A stretch of DNA of 21,019 nt, taken from PALSA-1336 sp964592725 (GTDB taxonomy: Bacteria > Patescibacteriota > Doudnabacteria > UBA920). Below are positions 13,429 to 19,329 of the stretch, piece by piece. A program made the translations under genes and the position numbers. Position 1 is the first letter of the stretch, and the number at the start of each line of letters is the position of its first letter. Under the pieces are notes generated by a model. It did no database searches. It was not told the DNA's origin and saw only the letters and a list, made by a program, of their open reading frames with translations. The stretch covers positions 1 through 21,019 of the forward strand of contig CAZQFQ010000024.1 of assembly GCA_964592725.1 (NCBI GenBank), read 5' to 3'.

Positions 13429-14517
13429 TTAGTTAGCAAATCTGAAGTGCACAACATCCCCATCCGCAATCACATATTCTTTTCCTTCCACGCGTAGCCA
13501 GCCTTTGTCGCGCGCGGGGCCGTAGCCGCCGGCTTGCAGGAGCTTGTCCCATTGGATGACTTCGGCGCGAATAAATCCTTTTTCAAAATCGGTATGAATT
13601 ATGCCCGCGGCTTGCGGAGCTTTGGTGCCGGCCGGGCATGTCCAGGCTTTGCTTTCTTTTGGCCCGGCAGTAATAAAAGTTATCAAGCCTAAAGTTTTAT
13701 AGGCTTGTTTTATAATTTTATCCAACCCACTTTCAGGCAAACCAAGCTCTTTTAAATATTCCGCGCGTTCGGTGTCGGAAAGTTCGGCAAGTTCGCTTTC
13801 AAGTTGCGCGTCAATAAAAATGGCATCTTGCGTAGGGGAGGGTTTTAAACCCTCCCCTACATTGGCAAATTCCTTTTTATTCAAATCAAACTTGCTGTTC
13901 GCCACAAACAAAAACGGCTTTGTCGTTAGAAGCTGAATATCTTTTGAATATTCTTTTTCCTCATCAGTTAAACTCACCGAAGAAGCCATTTTCCCGGCTT
14001 CCAATGCGGTTTTATATTTTTCCAAAACACCCTTTTTGATAATTGCCTCGCGCTCGCCGCTTTTGGCCTGGCGGCCGACCGAGGATAATCTATTTTCCAC
14101 ATTCTGCAAATCCGCTAACTGTAACTCTATGGCGATAGTTTCCATATCGCGCTTTGGGTCCACATTGCCCTGCACGTGGATAATGTCATCGTCCACAAAA
14201 AACCGTACCACTTCCATTATGGCGTCAACTTCGCGGATGTGACTCAAAAATTGGTTGCCCAAGCCTTCCCCGGCGCTGGCGCCTTTGACCAAGCCCGCAA
14301 TGTCCACAAACTCAATAGCGGTCGGTACAATTTTTTCCGACTTCTCCTGCGCGGCCAGTTTTGCCAACCTTTCATCCGGCACCGCTACCACGCCGACATT
14401 AGGATTGATGGTGGCAAACGGATAATTCGCCGCCTCTACTTTAGATTTGGTAATGGCATTAAACAATGTGGACTTGCCCACATTTGGCAGTCCCACGATT
14501 CCGATTTGGAAGGACAT
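13429..14517 (-). CDS. ychF: Redox-regulated ATPase YchF (Obg/OLA1-type), with in-frame palindrome insert
   Basis: P-loop ATPase of the TRAFAC class that associates with ribosomes. The 362 residues show G1 GLPNVGKST (9-17), the YPFATINPNVG switch I, G3 DIAGLVKGAS followed by GEGLGNQFLSHIREVDAI, a coiled-coil insertion (about 130-200), and a C-terminal TGS domain ending RVEGKEYVIADGDVVHFRF. The G4 region reads VANSKFD instead of the usual NVxE, so base specificity is less clear. Residues 220-229 (VGEGLKPSPT) come from a 29-bp palindrome lying between the G4 strand and the next strand. Without it the length would be about 352 aa. It has its own promoter, a leader containing a further palindrome, and no SD. 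Confidence 0.94.
   Translation of the reverse strand: MSFQIGIVGLPNVGKSTLFNAITKSKVEAANYPFATINPNVGVVAVPDERLAKLAAQEKSEKIVPTAIEFVDIAGLVKGASAGEGLGNQFLSHIREVDAIMEVVRFFVDDDIIHVQGNVDPKRDMETIAIELQLADLQNVENRLSSVGRQAKSGEREAIIKKGVLEKYKTALEAGKMASSVSLTDEEKEYSKDIQLLTTKPFLFVANSKFDLNKKEFANVGEGLKPSPTQDAIFIDAQLESELAELSDTERAEYLKELGLPESGLDKIIKQAYKTLGLITFITAGPKESKAWTCPAGTKAPQAAGIIHTDFEKGFIRAEVIQWDKLLQAGGYGPARDKGWLRVEGKEYVIADGDVVHFRFAN
13832..13860. repeat. GTAGGG...CCCTAC palindromic element inside ychF
   Basis: Arms GTAGGGGAGGG (13832-13842) and CCCTCCCCTAC (13850-13860), perfect 11-bp complement around TTTTAAA. Read in frame from the minus strand it gives VGEGLKPSPT. Resembles the dispersed GTAGGGGCGGG...CCCGCCCCTAC repeats whose translation (VGAGLKPAPT-like) turns up in proteins of several phyla. 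Confidence 0.85.
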
Positions 14518-14526
14518 TTGTGTTTT

Positions 14527-14561
14527 TCCCCTCTCCCTCTGGGAGAGGGACAGGGTGAGGG
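14527..14561. repeat. CCCTCTCCC palindromic repeat in the ychF leader
   Basis: CCCTCTCCC (14529-14537) and GGGAGAGGG (14541-14549) form a perfect 9-bp stem, followed by ACAGGGTGAGGG. This is a widely dispersed bacterial repeat type. It lies between the ychF promoter and its ATG, 11-45 nt upstream of the start, so it is transcribed as a hairpin in the 5' UTR. Confidence 0.75.
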
Positions 14562-14580
14562 TTAATAAGTAACAATCAGT

Positions 14581-14609
14581 AGTATAAATTAGATATCCGT
14601 TTTAGCCAA
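14581..14609 (-). promoter_or_regulatory. Promoter of ychF
   Basis: Minus strand TTGGCT (14609-14604), a 17-nt spacer, TATACT (14586-14581). The predicted leader is about 57 nt. Confidence 0.65.
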
Positions 14610-14613
14610 GAGG

Positions 14614-14642
14614 TTGACGGATTTTCTGGTTTGTCTTAAACT
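14614..14642 (+). promoter_or_regulatory. Promoter of the 93-aa orphan gene
   Basis: TTGACG (14614-14619), a 17-nt spacer, TAAACT (14637-14642). AAGAAGCA starts at 14650. The same arrangement of -35, -10 and AAGAAGCA, with identical distances, precedes the gene at 15425. It is divergent from the ychF promoter, with 4 nt between the two -35 boxes. Confidence 0.65.
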
Positions 14643-14705
14643 ACTTTTTAAGAAGCAGTCATGCTCGTTGTAGCCGTGGCGGCTTTGTTTTAGGAGGAAT
14701 ATTAA

Positions 14706-14987
14706 TTGCCCTCAACAGAAAACCGTGTGCTTAACGCGCAGGCAGCTAAAGTCCTGCGTCCCTTGATCGATCTTGCCGAAGTGCAATTCGGCGAGAAACC
14801 CAGGCGGGTCGCGGACAGGCTGGGTGACCTGTGCCAGTTGGAAACCGGGTACGGGAAGCTCGTCAACTGCACCGTTAACCGGAGTGGTAAGATTGTCGTT
14901 GTGGTGAGCTCTCGGGGGGTCTCTGACCTTCAGACGGCGGAGTACACCCTGCCCGAGTTGCTGCACGACTGCAGTACCGTGTCGTAG
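14706..14987 (+). CDS. Orphan small protein, 93 aa
   Basis: TTG start at 14706, 8 nt after AGGAGG (14692-14697). The spacing and the lack of any other start nearby decide it. The first ~45 residues look helical (AAKVLRPLIDLAEVQF), followed by a beta-rich half (KLVNCTVNRSGKIVVVVSS) and a polar end with one Cys. There is no signal peptide or membrane segment, so it is probably cytoplasmic. No family recognised. It has its own promoter, an approximately 55-nt leader with a small AGCCG/CGGCT hairpin followed by a T-rich run, and a very strong terminator. Codon use is richer in G and C at third positions than in ychF next door. Confidence 0.7.
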   Translation: MPSTENRVLNAQAAKVLRPLIDLAEVQFGEKPRRVADRLGDLCQLETGYGKLVNCTVNRSGKIVVVVSSRGVSDLQTAEYTLPELLHDCSTVS

Positions 14988-15003
14988 TAAGTATCCCGCG
15001 GTG

Positions 15004-15044
15004 ACGCGGTCCTTGGATGGAATCCAGGGACCGCGTGCTTTTTT
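15004..15044 (+). terminator. Terminator of the 93-aa gene
   Basis: ACGCGGTCC-t-TGGAT and ATCCA-g-GGACCGCGT (15004-15036) form a stem of 14 bp plus one mismatch with a GGA loop, followed by GCTTTTTT. Confidence 0.95.
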
Positions 15045-15090
15045 ATGTGAACCTCTAATTGTTTAATTGTTAGTGAGATTTTGGCTAAAA

Positions 15091-15293
15091 GCAAAACAAA
15101 AGGGCGTGTGTGACACACGCCCTACTGACTAAAACAACCGTCAGATTCTGCTTTTTTTATGGACCACCCCCTCTCCTTGCGCTAGCCGACACGCCAAGCT
15201 CTCTTTTTGTTGTTTTTGTTTTCAGAGAGCGCCACAGGCGCTTTGTCTAGGCAGGGAGAGGAGGTGTTGACGCTAGTTTCATGGCGCCTCCTT
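15091..15293 (-). ncRNA. Candidate structured RNA, about 200 nt, with promoter and terminator
   Basis: The predicted minus-strand transcript starts near 15293 and ends at the terminator hairpin GGGCGTGTG/CACACGCCC (15122-15102) followed by TTTTGTTTT. A 12-bp closing stem pairs CACCTCCTCTCC (15266-15255) with GGAGAGGGGGTG (15176-15165), one G-U. Inside it are AGCGCC/GGCGCT (15242-15228) with a 3-nt loop, CTCTCT/AGAGAG with a 19-nt A-rich loop (about 15223-15205), and a possible CTAG/CTAG pairing. The strand choice rests on the A-rich loop, promoter and terminator. CCTCCT in the closing stem can instead pair with the AGGAGG at 15292-15287. It is not recognisable as tmRNA, SRP RNA, RNase P RNA or 6S RNA. 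The stretch 15045-15424 has no larger gene. Confidence 0.5.
15247..15282 (-). CDS. Possible 11-codon mini-ORF at the 5' end of the candidate RNA
   Basis: ATG at 15282 with AAGGAGG 4 nt upstream; it reads MKLASTPPLPA and stops. Codons 7-8 (CCT CCT) are the bases that could cover the SD or form the closing stem, so translation and folding would interfere. It may be a leader peptide, or the SD may be fortuitous. Confidence 0.35.
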   Translation of the reverse strand: MKLASTPPLPA

Positions 15294-15299
15294 ATTTGT

Positions 15300-15328
15300 A
15301 GTATAACAGATTATCCCATAAATGTTGA
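15300..15328 (-). promoter_or_regulatory. Promoter of the candidate RNA
   Basis: Minus strand TCAACA (15328-15323), a 17-nt spacer, TATACT (15305-15300) with TG one base upstream (extended -10). Its -35 shares 4 bp with the -35 of the plus-strand promoter. Confidence 0.5.
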
Positions 15329-15353
15329 CTTTTTTAAAATTTTGACGTAATGT
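15325..15353 (+). promoter_or_regulatory. Promoter of the 15425 two-gene operon
   Basis: TTGACT (15325-15330), a 17-nt spacer, TAATGT (15348-15353), then AAGAAGCA at 15361. The -10 is weak, but the layout copies the promoter at 14614 base for base in spacing. The leader contains the hairpin CAACTCCC/GGGaaGAGTTG followed by TTTT, upstream of the SD. Confidence 0.5.
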
Positions 15354-15424
15354 TTGTTTTAAGAAGCAACTCCCTCAATATTTAATTGGGAAGAGTTGTT
15401 TTAATAAATATAACAGGAGAAACA

Positions 15425-15673
15425 ATGAAAGGCTTTTCGGCAGCACCACGTCGCGATACATCGCGGCGCAGGCAGGACGAGCCTCGTCCAAAGAACTCCT
15501 CTCGTGGACATCGTGAGGCAGTAGCAAGGAGTTTGAAAGTCGGCTTGCTGGAACTTTCTTCCGACGGTTCCGAGCCGCGAAGGAAAGGACGGGCCTCTGT
15601 AAGGCAACAAGCGGCCATGTCTGCCGCGATGTGCTGTTCCGACCTCGCTGGGGTCGTCCGGAGGATGATCTAA
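15425..15673 (+). CDS. Orphan small Arg-rich protein, 82 aa
   Basis: ATG at 15425 behind AGGAGA (about 15415-15420). Strongly basic: Arg-Arg and Arg-Lys clusters throughout, almost no aromatic residues, and one hydrophobic patch near the end (AAMSAAMCCSDLAGVV). The first half is probably disordered. Such a composition fits nucleic-acid or ribosome binding, but no domain is recognised. First gene of a two-gene unit: the next ATG overlaps its stop as TAATG. Several other frames are open here, so the choice rests on SD, promoter and coupling. GC content is well above that of the housekeeping genes nearby. Confidence 0.55.
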   Translation: MKGFSAAPRRDTSRRRQDEPRPKNSSRGHREAVARSLKVGLLELSSDGSEPRRKGRASVRQQAAMSAAMCCSDLAGVVRRMI

Positions 15674-15900
15674 TGAAGGTTAGGCCCGAGACCCGCAGAT
15701 GGGCAAAAATCCATCGCGGCGACGAAATGGCTTTCCAACATGGTCCGCCGGACTTGTCTGCAGTAGCAGGAAGTCTTACAAACACTGTTCACAACGAACC
15801 CAGAGAACGTGTTTGGCTGGAGTCTGACCAGGGACCTTTTGTCAGGCGGTCCGGGCCTCCGCTGGCCGTTCCCTCTGACCGGTGTTATGGTCTGGCCTGA
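15673..15900 (+). CDS. Orphan small protein, 75 aa, translationally coupled
   Basis: The ATG at 15673 shares its A with the preceding TAA, and GGAGG (15659-15663) lies 9 nt upstream, so coupling is likely. Polar, with several Arg, Pro and Gly; no membrane segment and no known motif (RPETRRWAKIHRGDEMAF at the start, FVRRSGPPLAVP near the end). A strong terminator starts 10 nt after its stop. Function unknown. The existence of the two-gene unit rests on SD, TAATG overlap and terminator rather than on homology. Confidence 0.55.
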   Translation: MKVRPETRRWAKIHRGDEMAFQHGPPDLSAVAGSLTNTVHNEPRERVWLESDQGPFVRRSGPPLAVPSDRCYGLA

Positions 15901-15909
15901 ATGGCTTGT

Positions 15910-15950
15910 GGACGGCGTGTAGCCTTTGTACGCGCCGTCCTTTTCTTTTT
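15910..15950 (+). terminator. Terminator of the 15425-15900 operon
   Basis: GGACGGCG-t-GTA and TAC-g-CGCCGTCC (15910-15940) form an 11-bp stem with one mismatch and a short loop, followed by TTTTCTTTTT. Confidence 0.93.
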
Positions 15951-15955
15951 GTGCT

Positions 15956-15989
15956 AAAATGACTTTACGGGTTGCCATAAAGTCATTTT
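15956..15989. repeat. Palindromic repeat, GTCATTTTGAACGAAGC type, before the HAD gene
   Basis: AAAATGACTTTA (15956-15967) and TAAAGTCATTTT (15978-15989) are perfect 12-nt inverted arms with a 10-nt loop. The right side runs on as GAACGAAGCAAGGGAT, matching the dispersed GTCATTCTGAACGAAGCGAAGGATC repeat type. It overlaps TGCTAAAAT (15952-15960), a possible extended -10 for the HAD gene. Confidence 0.7.
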
Positions 15990-16017
15990 GAACGAAGCAA
16001 GGGATTTTAAATAGTAA

Positions 16018-16821
16018 ATGACAATTATGAAAATCACCAATATCCAAAAACTCAAACCTAAGCAGCTTATCGTTTTTGATTTGGACGGTACGCTGGCGCC
16101 GAGCAAGACCCCAATGGATAGGGAAATGTCCGGGCTAATGGGCAAATTGTTAGAAACCAAAAAAGTCGCGGTCATTGGCGGAGGGGGATATAGCCAGTTT
16201 AAAAAACAGCTTTTAGAGGAGTTAAAAATTCCTAAGGATTTATTAAAACGACTTTTTTTATTTCCGGCCACTTCCACAACCTTTTATCGCTATCAGGGAG
16301 CCTGGAAAAATGTTTACGCGCACCGGCTTTCTAAAGCCGAGCGTGAAAAAATAAAAAAAACGTTTGAAAAAGTATTTAAGGAAATTGGCTACCAACATCC
16401 CAAAAAGACCTACGGTAAAATTATTGAAGATCGCGGCACGCAGGTAACATTTTCTGCTTTGGGTCAGGACGTGGTAAAAATTTTGGGCAGTAAAAAGGGC
16501 GTGGCGCTTAAAGATAAATGGAGGGATGGGAACACTCCGCTTAAGCTCAAAATCGCAAAGCTGATGTCCAAATATTTGCCGAATTTGGAAGTTCGAGCCG
16601 CCGGCCATACTTCGGTGGACGTTACCAAAAAGGGTATAGATAAAGCTTACGGTTTAAAGCAGATAGAAAAATATTTGGGGGTAAGAATCAAGGATATGCT
16701 GTTTGTGGGTGATGCCATTTTTCCCGGCGGAAACGATTACGCGGTTACTAAAACTAAAGTTGATTACATCCCGGTTAAAGACTCCGAAGAAACAAAAAAA
16801 ATTATCAGAGAATTAATCTGA
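16018..16821 (+). CDS. HAD-IIB family phosphatase, phosphomannomutase-like
   Basis: 267 aa. Motif I is FDLDGT with nucleophile Asp21 and Asp23; motif II is in the PATST stretch (84-88); motif III is the Lys of TKKGIDKAYGL; motif IV is VGDAIFPGGNDY, which binds Mg2+. The IIB-type cap lies between motifs II and III. Several stretches (the SKTPMDREM after motif I, the SVDVTKKGIDK segment) recall eukaryotic-type phosphomannomutase, so a sugar-phosphate substrate is likely, either phosphatase or mutase. An ATG nine bases downstream (16027) is an alternative start. Single gene, followed by a long hairpin terminator. Confidence 0.88.
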   Translation: MTIMKITNIQKLKPKQLIVFDLDGTLAPSKTPMDREMSGLMGKLLETKKVAVIGGGGYSQFKKQLLEELKIPKDLLKRLFLFPATSTTFYRYQGAWKNVYAHRLSKAEREKIKKTFEKVFKEIGYQHPKKTYGKIIEDRGTQVTFSALGQDVVKILGSKKGVALKDKWRDGNTPLKLKIAKLMSKYLPNLEVRAAGHTSVDVTKKGIDKAYGLKQIEKYLGVRIKDMLFVGDAIFPGGNDYAVTKTKVDYIPVKDSEETKKIIRELI

Positions 16822-16834
16822 TAACCAATAAATT

Positions 16835-16880
16835 AACGGCAGCGGGCGAACATCCAAAGAGGATGTCGCGCGTTGCCGTT
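16835..16880. terminator. Long-stem terminator between the HAD gene and the converging orphan gene
   Basis: AACGGCA-g-CG...GACATCC-type arms: 16835-16855 against 16861-16880, about 18 bp with two mismatches and one bulge, loop AAAGA. TTTT follows on the plus strand; TTAATTT on the minus strand. Confidence 0.88.
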
Positions 16881-16891
16881 TTGGTGTGCGG

Positions 16892-17272
16892 TCATGCGGC
16901 ATTTCTTCGTGGGTTGATGTAAACTACGCCGGGAGGTTTGCTTCTTGTGTCGAGCCTTACGACAAACCGGACTGCTTGTTTGCGAAGCTCGTTGCGTCCG
17001 CCCTTTTGTTCCAGTATGTCGTGAGCCGCCTTGTAGTTCTTCCTGACGATAAACATCTCTTGCACTAAGTGTCTAGCCTCCGGGGCGAGATGTTCGGTCG
17101 GGGAATCGATTGCAAACACGACCGCCGGGTGTTCTCCGTTAGAGCAGTTTATGCCTTTTATGTCCCCGTTCCGATAGCGCAATATCGGCCATCCATTAAG
17201 AGGGCCTTGGGGCAAAAATGCTTTGTAAACAGATTGAGTATCAGTAAAAAAGACTGCCACAGTATAATCCAT
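16892..17272 (-). CDS. Orphan protein, 126 aa
   Basis: ATG at 17272 directly after AAGGAGG (17284-17278). A longer reading from an upstream TTG would run through the SD and is rejected. The N-terminal half is beta-rich with aromatics (YTVAVFFTDTQSVYKAF, GWPILRYRNGDIKGI); the middle looks helical (APEARHLVQEMFIVRKNYKAAHDILEQ); the end is basic (VVRLDTRSKPPGVVYINPRR). No signal peptide or transmembrane helix, so probably cytoplasmic. No family recognised. It has its own promoter, with the start of transcription almost at the SD, and shares the terminator with the HAD gene. Confidence 0.75.
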   Translation of the reverse strand: MDYTVAVFFTDTQSVYKAFLPQGPLNGWPILRYRNGDIKGINCSNGEHPAVVFAIDSPTEHLAPEARHLVQEMFIVRKNYKAAHDILEQKGGRNELRKQAVRFVVRLDTRSKPPGVVYINPRRNAA

Positions 17273-17292
17273 ATAGGCCTCCTTATACCGCA

Positions 17293-17321
17293 AGTATAAG
17301 GCTAAAATTTTTTTAAAGCAA
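17293..17321 (-). promoter_or_regulatory. Promoter of the 126-aa gene, -10 inside an inverted repeat
   Basis: Minus strand TTGCTT (17321-17316), a 17-nt spacer, TATACT (17298-17293). The -10 lies in the inverted repeat CCTTATAC/GTATAAGG (17281-17301, 5-nt centre), which also reaches the SD. The predicted start is near 17286, leaving a leader of about 14 nt. Confidence 0.6.
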
Positions 17322-17373
17322 TTTGTGGATAAAAAAACCGAGGAAGGCAGGCTTCATCGAAGAAATAAAATAA

Positions 17374-17423
17374 GACTTTTTTTAAAAAGATTTAAGGCGG
17401 ACGCTGGACAGCGCGTCCGCCTT
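17374..17423 (-). terminator. Terminator of the 122-aa gene
   Basis: AAGGCGGACGC and GCGTCCGCCTT (17394-17423) form a perfect 11-bp stem. On the minus strand it is followed by AAATCTTTTTAAAAAAAG. Confidence 0.85.
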
Positions 17424-17445
17424 GCTGGCGATGATTGCCGAAAAA

Positions 17446-17814
17446 TCAAACGGTTATCTCTGCCACCGGGAGTATGTTTTTTCGCCGGAGCTGTTCGATG
17501 TTCCCCGATTTCAGCAGCGAGGCCACCTCTTTAGTGGTAAGATCGACGATCATGGTTTGGGAGACTGGTGGCTCCCAAACATCCTCGTTTGGCAGTAAAG
17601 CAAAAGCCAGGTGTTTTTGGACACGCCTCGGGTAAAGCTCCATGGATAGCAGTAGCCTGTGGTTGACCGGCATATTCAGGAAGGTAACAGTTCCTATTGA
17701 ATCCACGGCACCGGCAATCAACCTTAACAACTCGCGATACAGCTGATCGGCCTCGCTCGGCGTTGTAAACGGTATAACTGCGGTCGGTCCGCCGTTATTC
17801 CAAGTAGTCGGCAT
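17446..17814 (-). CDS. Orphan protein, 122 aa
   Basis: ATG at 17814 after GGAGG with a 7-nt spacer. Residues 18-42 form a helix (PSEADQLYRELLRLIAG), followed by a beta-rich core (IGTVTFLNMPVNHRLLLSMEL, AFALLPNEDVWEPPVSQTMIVDL), a second helix (TKEVASLLKSGNIEQLRR) and a short strand at the end. It looks like a compact alpha/beta cytoplasmic protein. No family recognised. Monocistronic, with a good promoter and terminator of its own. The upstream open reading (to 17991) would cross the promoter and the previous gene's terminator and is not used. Confidence 0.75.
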   Translation of the reverse strand: MPTTWNNGGPTAVIPFTTPSEADQLYRELLRLIAGAVDSIGTVTFLNMPVNHRLLLSMELYPRRVQKHLAFALLPNEDVWEPPVSQTMIVDLTTKEVASLLKSGNIEQLRRKNILPVAEITV

Positions 17815-17842
17815 TAGAAGACCTCCAATATGATTTGTCCTC

Positions 17843-17871
17843 AGTATATAGAAAGTTCTAAAAATATACAA
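17843..17871 (-). promoter_or_regulatory. Promoter of the 122-aa gene
   Basis: Minus strand TTGTAT (17871-17866), a 17-nt spacer, TATACT (17848-17843). The predicted start is near 17836, with an SD about 10 nt later. Confidence 0.65.
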
Positions 17872-17884
17872 ATAAAAAAGTGAT

Positions 17885-17911
17885 GGCGGCCGCTGGAATT
17901 GCGCGGCCGCC
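17885..17911 (-). terminator. Terminator hairpin of the 95-aa gene
   Basis: GGCGGCCGC (17885-17893) and GCGGCCGCC (17903-17911), a perfect 9-bp GC stem. On the minus strand ATCAC and then TTTTTT follow, so the T-tract is slightly displaced; on the plus strand GGTTTTTG follows. Confidence 0.75.
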
Positions 17912-17921
17912 GGTTTTTGTT

Positions 17922-18209
17922 TCACGCCGCCTCTTGAGCTTTGACCAGAATCAGTGAGGGTGGACGCCGGTAACAGATTTTGCCATCGCAAGTGATGGTT
18001 GTTACGCCATCAATGCGATGATGAATACTGTTAGGCTCATCATCCATACTGACCGTTATGGTCAGCCCGGCGGGGTCTCTGTCAACCTTGGTGTGGGGAG
18101 TGACGGAATAGTCATTCCGTTTGCAGCTTGCTTCACATTTGAAGAAAATGTTGAGGGCTGCATTCCCCATAGACATAGCGCTGTCAAACTTAAAAGTGCA
18201 AACTGGCAA
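17922..18209 (-). CDS. Orphan Cys-containing small protein, 95 aa
   Basis: TTG start at 18209, 7 nt after AGGAGG (18222-18217). The frame is open further upstream, but that would cross the promoter. Five Cys are present: Cys4, the CEASC pair in the middle, and CDGKIC near the end, enough for one metal site or disulfides. The rest is beta-rich (AGLTITVSMDDEP, VTTITCDGKICY) and polar. No signal peptide. No family recognised. It follows the trpS terminator directly and has its own extended -10 promoter, so it is not part of a trpS operon. Confidence 0.65.
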   Translation of the reverse strand: MPVCTFKFDSAMSMGNAALNIFFKCEASCKRNDYSVTPHTKVDRDPAGLTITVSMDDEPNSIHHRIDGVTTITCDGKICYRRPPSLILVKAQEAA

Positions 18210-18231
18210 GGGGATTCCTCCTGTTGTTAGT

Positions 18232-18240
18232 AGTATAGCA
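18232..18240 (-). promoter_or_regulatory. Extended -10 promoter of the 95-aa gene
   Basis: Minus strand TG, one base, TATACT (18240-18232). The -35 region falls in the trpS terminator stem and does not resemble TTGACA. Confidence 0.5.
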
Positions 18241-18241
18241 G

Positions 18242-18271
18242 AAAATAAAAAACCTCCTCTAGGAGAGGAGG
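18242..18271 (-). terminator. Terminator of trpS
   Basis: CCTCCTCT and AGAGGAGG (18271-18253) form a perfect 8-bp stem with a 3-nt loop, followed on the minus strand by TTTTTTATTTTC. Confidence 0.9.
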
Positions 18272-18288
18272 CCTTAATGTTGATAACT

Positions 18289-19323
18289 TTATAGCAAGCC
18301 AATTTTTTGTTTAACTTCCATCAGTGTTTGACCGGCGATTTGGCGAGCCTTATTAGCACCGTCACCCAGGACTTGGGCCAGGTAGTCGGGTTTTGTCAGT
18401 AATTCTTTTTTCTTTTCGCGGAATTCGGCAAAATGTTTGATAATTGAATCGGACAAAATAGCTTTTATTTCGGAATATTGGTAGGAATTTTGTTTTATCA
18501 GATCTTCCGCGGCTGGTTTGTTAAAGATTAAGAGAAGCTTAAACAAATTAATTCCACCTCTAAATTCTGGTTTATCCAATGCCAACTGATCGGCTTTATA
18601 CAAAAGAGCATTTGTATCGGTAATTCCAATTTGATATAGGCCTTCTGTTGAAGCTACAGCTTTGGTAATCTTTTTTTTGATAGTTTCTGGCTCATCGTCT
18701 AAAAATAAACAGCCTTCCGGTTCGGATTTGGACATTTTTTTGTCCGGGTGCTTTAAATCCATAACTTTGGGGAAGGCGGTCCACAAAGGTTTGATTTCAT
18801 CAAAAAATTTGCCGAACCGATTATTGAACTTTCGGGCAATGACATTGGCCAGCTCCAAATGCTGTTTTTGGTCAACACCTGCCGGTACGGCCGTGGCTTT
18901 GTAAATTAAAATATCCGCGGCCATTAATACCGGATAATTAAACAAGCCCATATTTATATTTTTGCTTTGCCTTTGGGATTTGTCTTTATACTGGGTCATC
19001 CGTTCCATTTCCGCTACCGGCGTGATGCAGTCAAAAATCCAGGCCAGCTCGGTATGCTCGGGCAGTTGTGATTGTAAAAAGATGGTGGATTTTTCCGGAT
19101 TCAGCCCGGCGGCCAAAAAATTAGCCAACAAATCCAAAATCATGCCTCTTTTTTCTTTGGGCTCGTAATCTTCGCTAATGGAATGATAATCCACCAAACA
19201 AAAAAAACATTTATAATTTCCGCCGTCCTGCAAAGTCACAAAATTGGACAGCGCCCCTAAGTAATTCCCAATATGCAATTTTCCTGAAGGCTGTATGCCG
19301 GAAAAAATGGTTTGTTTGTTCAT
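18289..19323 (-). CDS. trpS: Tryptophanyl-tRNA synthetase
   Basis: Class Ic aminoacyl-tRNA synthetase that charges tRNA-Trp. The 344 aa match the usual ~330-345. The ATP-binding HIGN is at 17-20 (within PSGKLHIGNYLGAL) and KMSKS at 196-200. DYHSIS, the GLFNYPVLMAADIL helix and the PAGVDQKQHLELA stretch mark the Trp and tRNA site. The C-terminal helical anticodon-binding part is complete. The ATG lies 6 nt after a TATAAT, so the mRNA is probably leaderless; there is no SD. Flanked by its own terminator and by the terminator of the upstream orphan gene, so it is transcribed alone. Confidence 0.96.
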   Translation of the reverse strand: MNKQTIFSGIQPSGKLHIGNYLGALSNFVTLQDGGNYKCFFCLVDYHSISEDYEPKEKRGMILDLLANFLAAGLNPEKSTIFLQSQLPEHTELAWIFDCITPVAEMERMTQYKDKSQRQSKNINMGLFNYPVLMAADILIYKATAVPAGVDQKQHLELANVIARKFNNRFGKFFDEIKPLWTAFPKVMDLKHPDKKMSKSEPEGCLFLDDEPETIKKKITKAVASTEGLYQIGITDTNALLYKADQLALDKPEFRGGINLFKLLLIFNKPAAEDLIKQNSYQYSEIKAILSDSIIKHFAEFREKKKELLTKPDYLAQVLGDGANKARQIAGQTLMEVKQKIGLL

Positions 19324-19329
19324 AAGAAT

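Noticed and set aside
13132..13497. Plus-strand frames overlapping the end of the 89-aa gene and ychF
   Set aside because: They cross two terminator hairpins and lack initiation signals.
15375..15785. A 136-codon minus-strand frame over the two Arg-rich genes
   Set aside because: Open frames on several strands are due to GC-rich composition; only the plus-strand pair has SD, TAATG coupling and a terminator.
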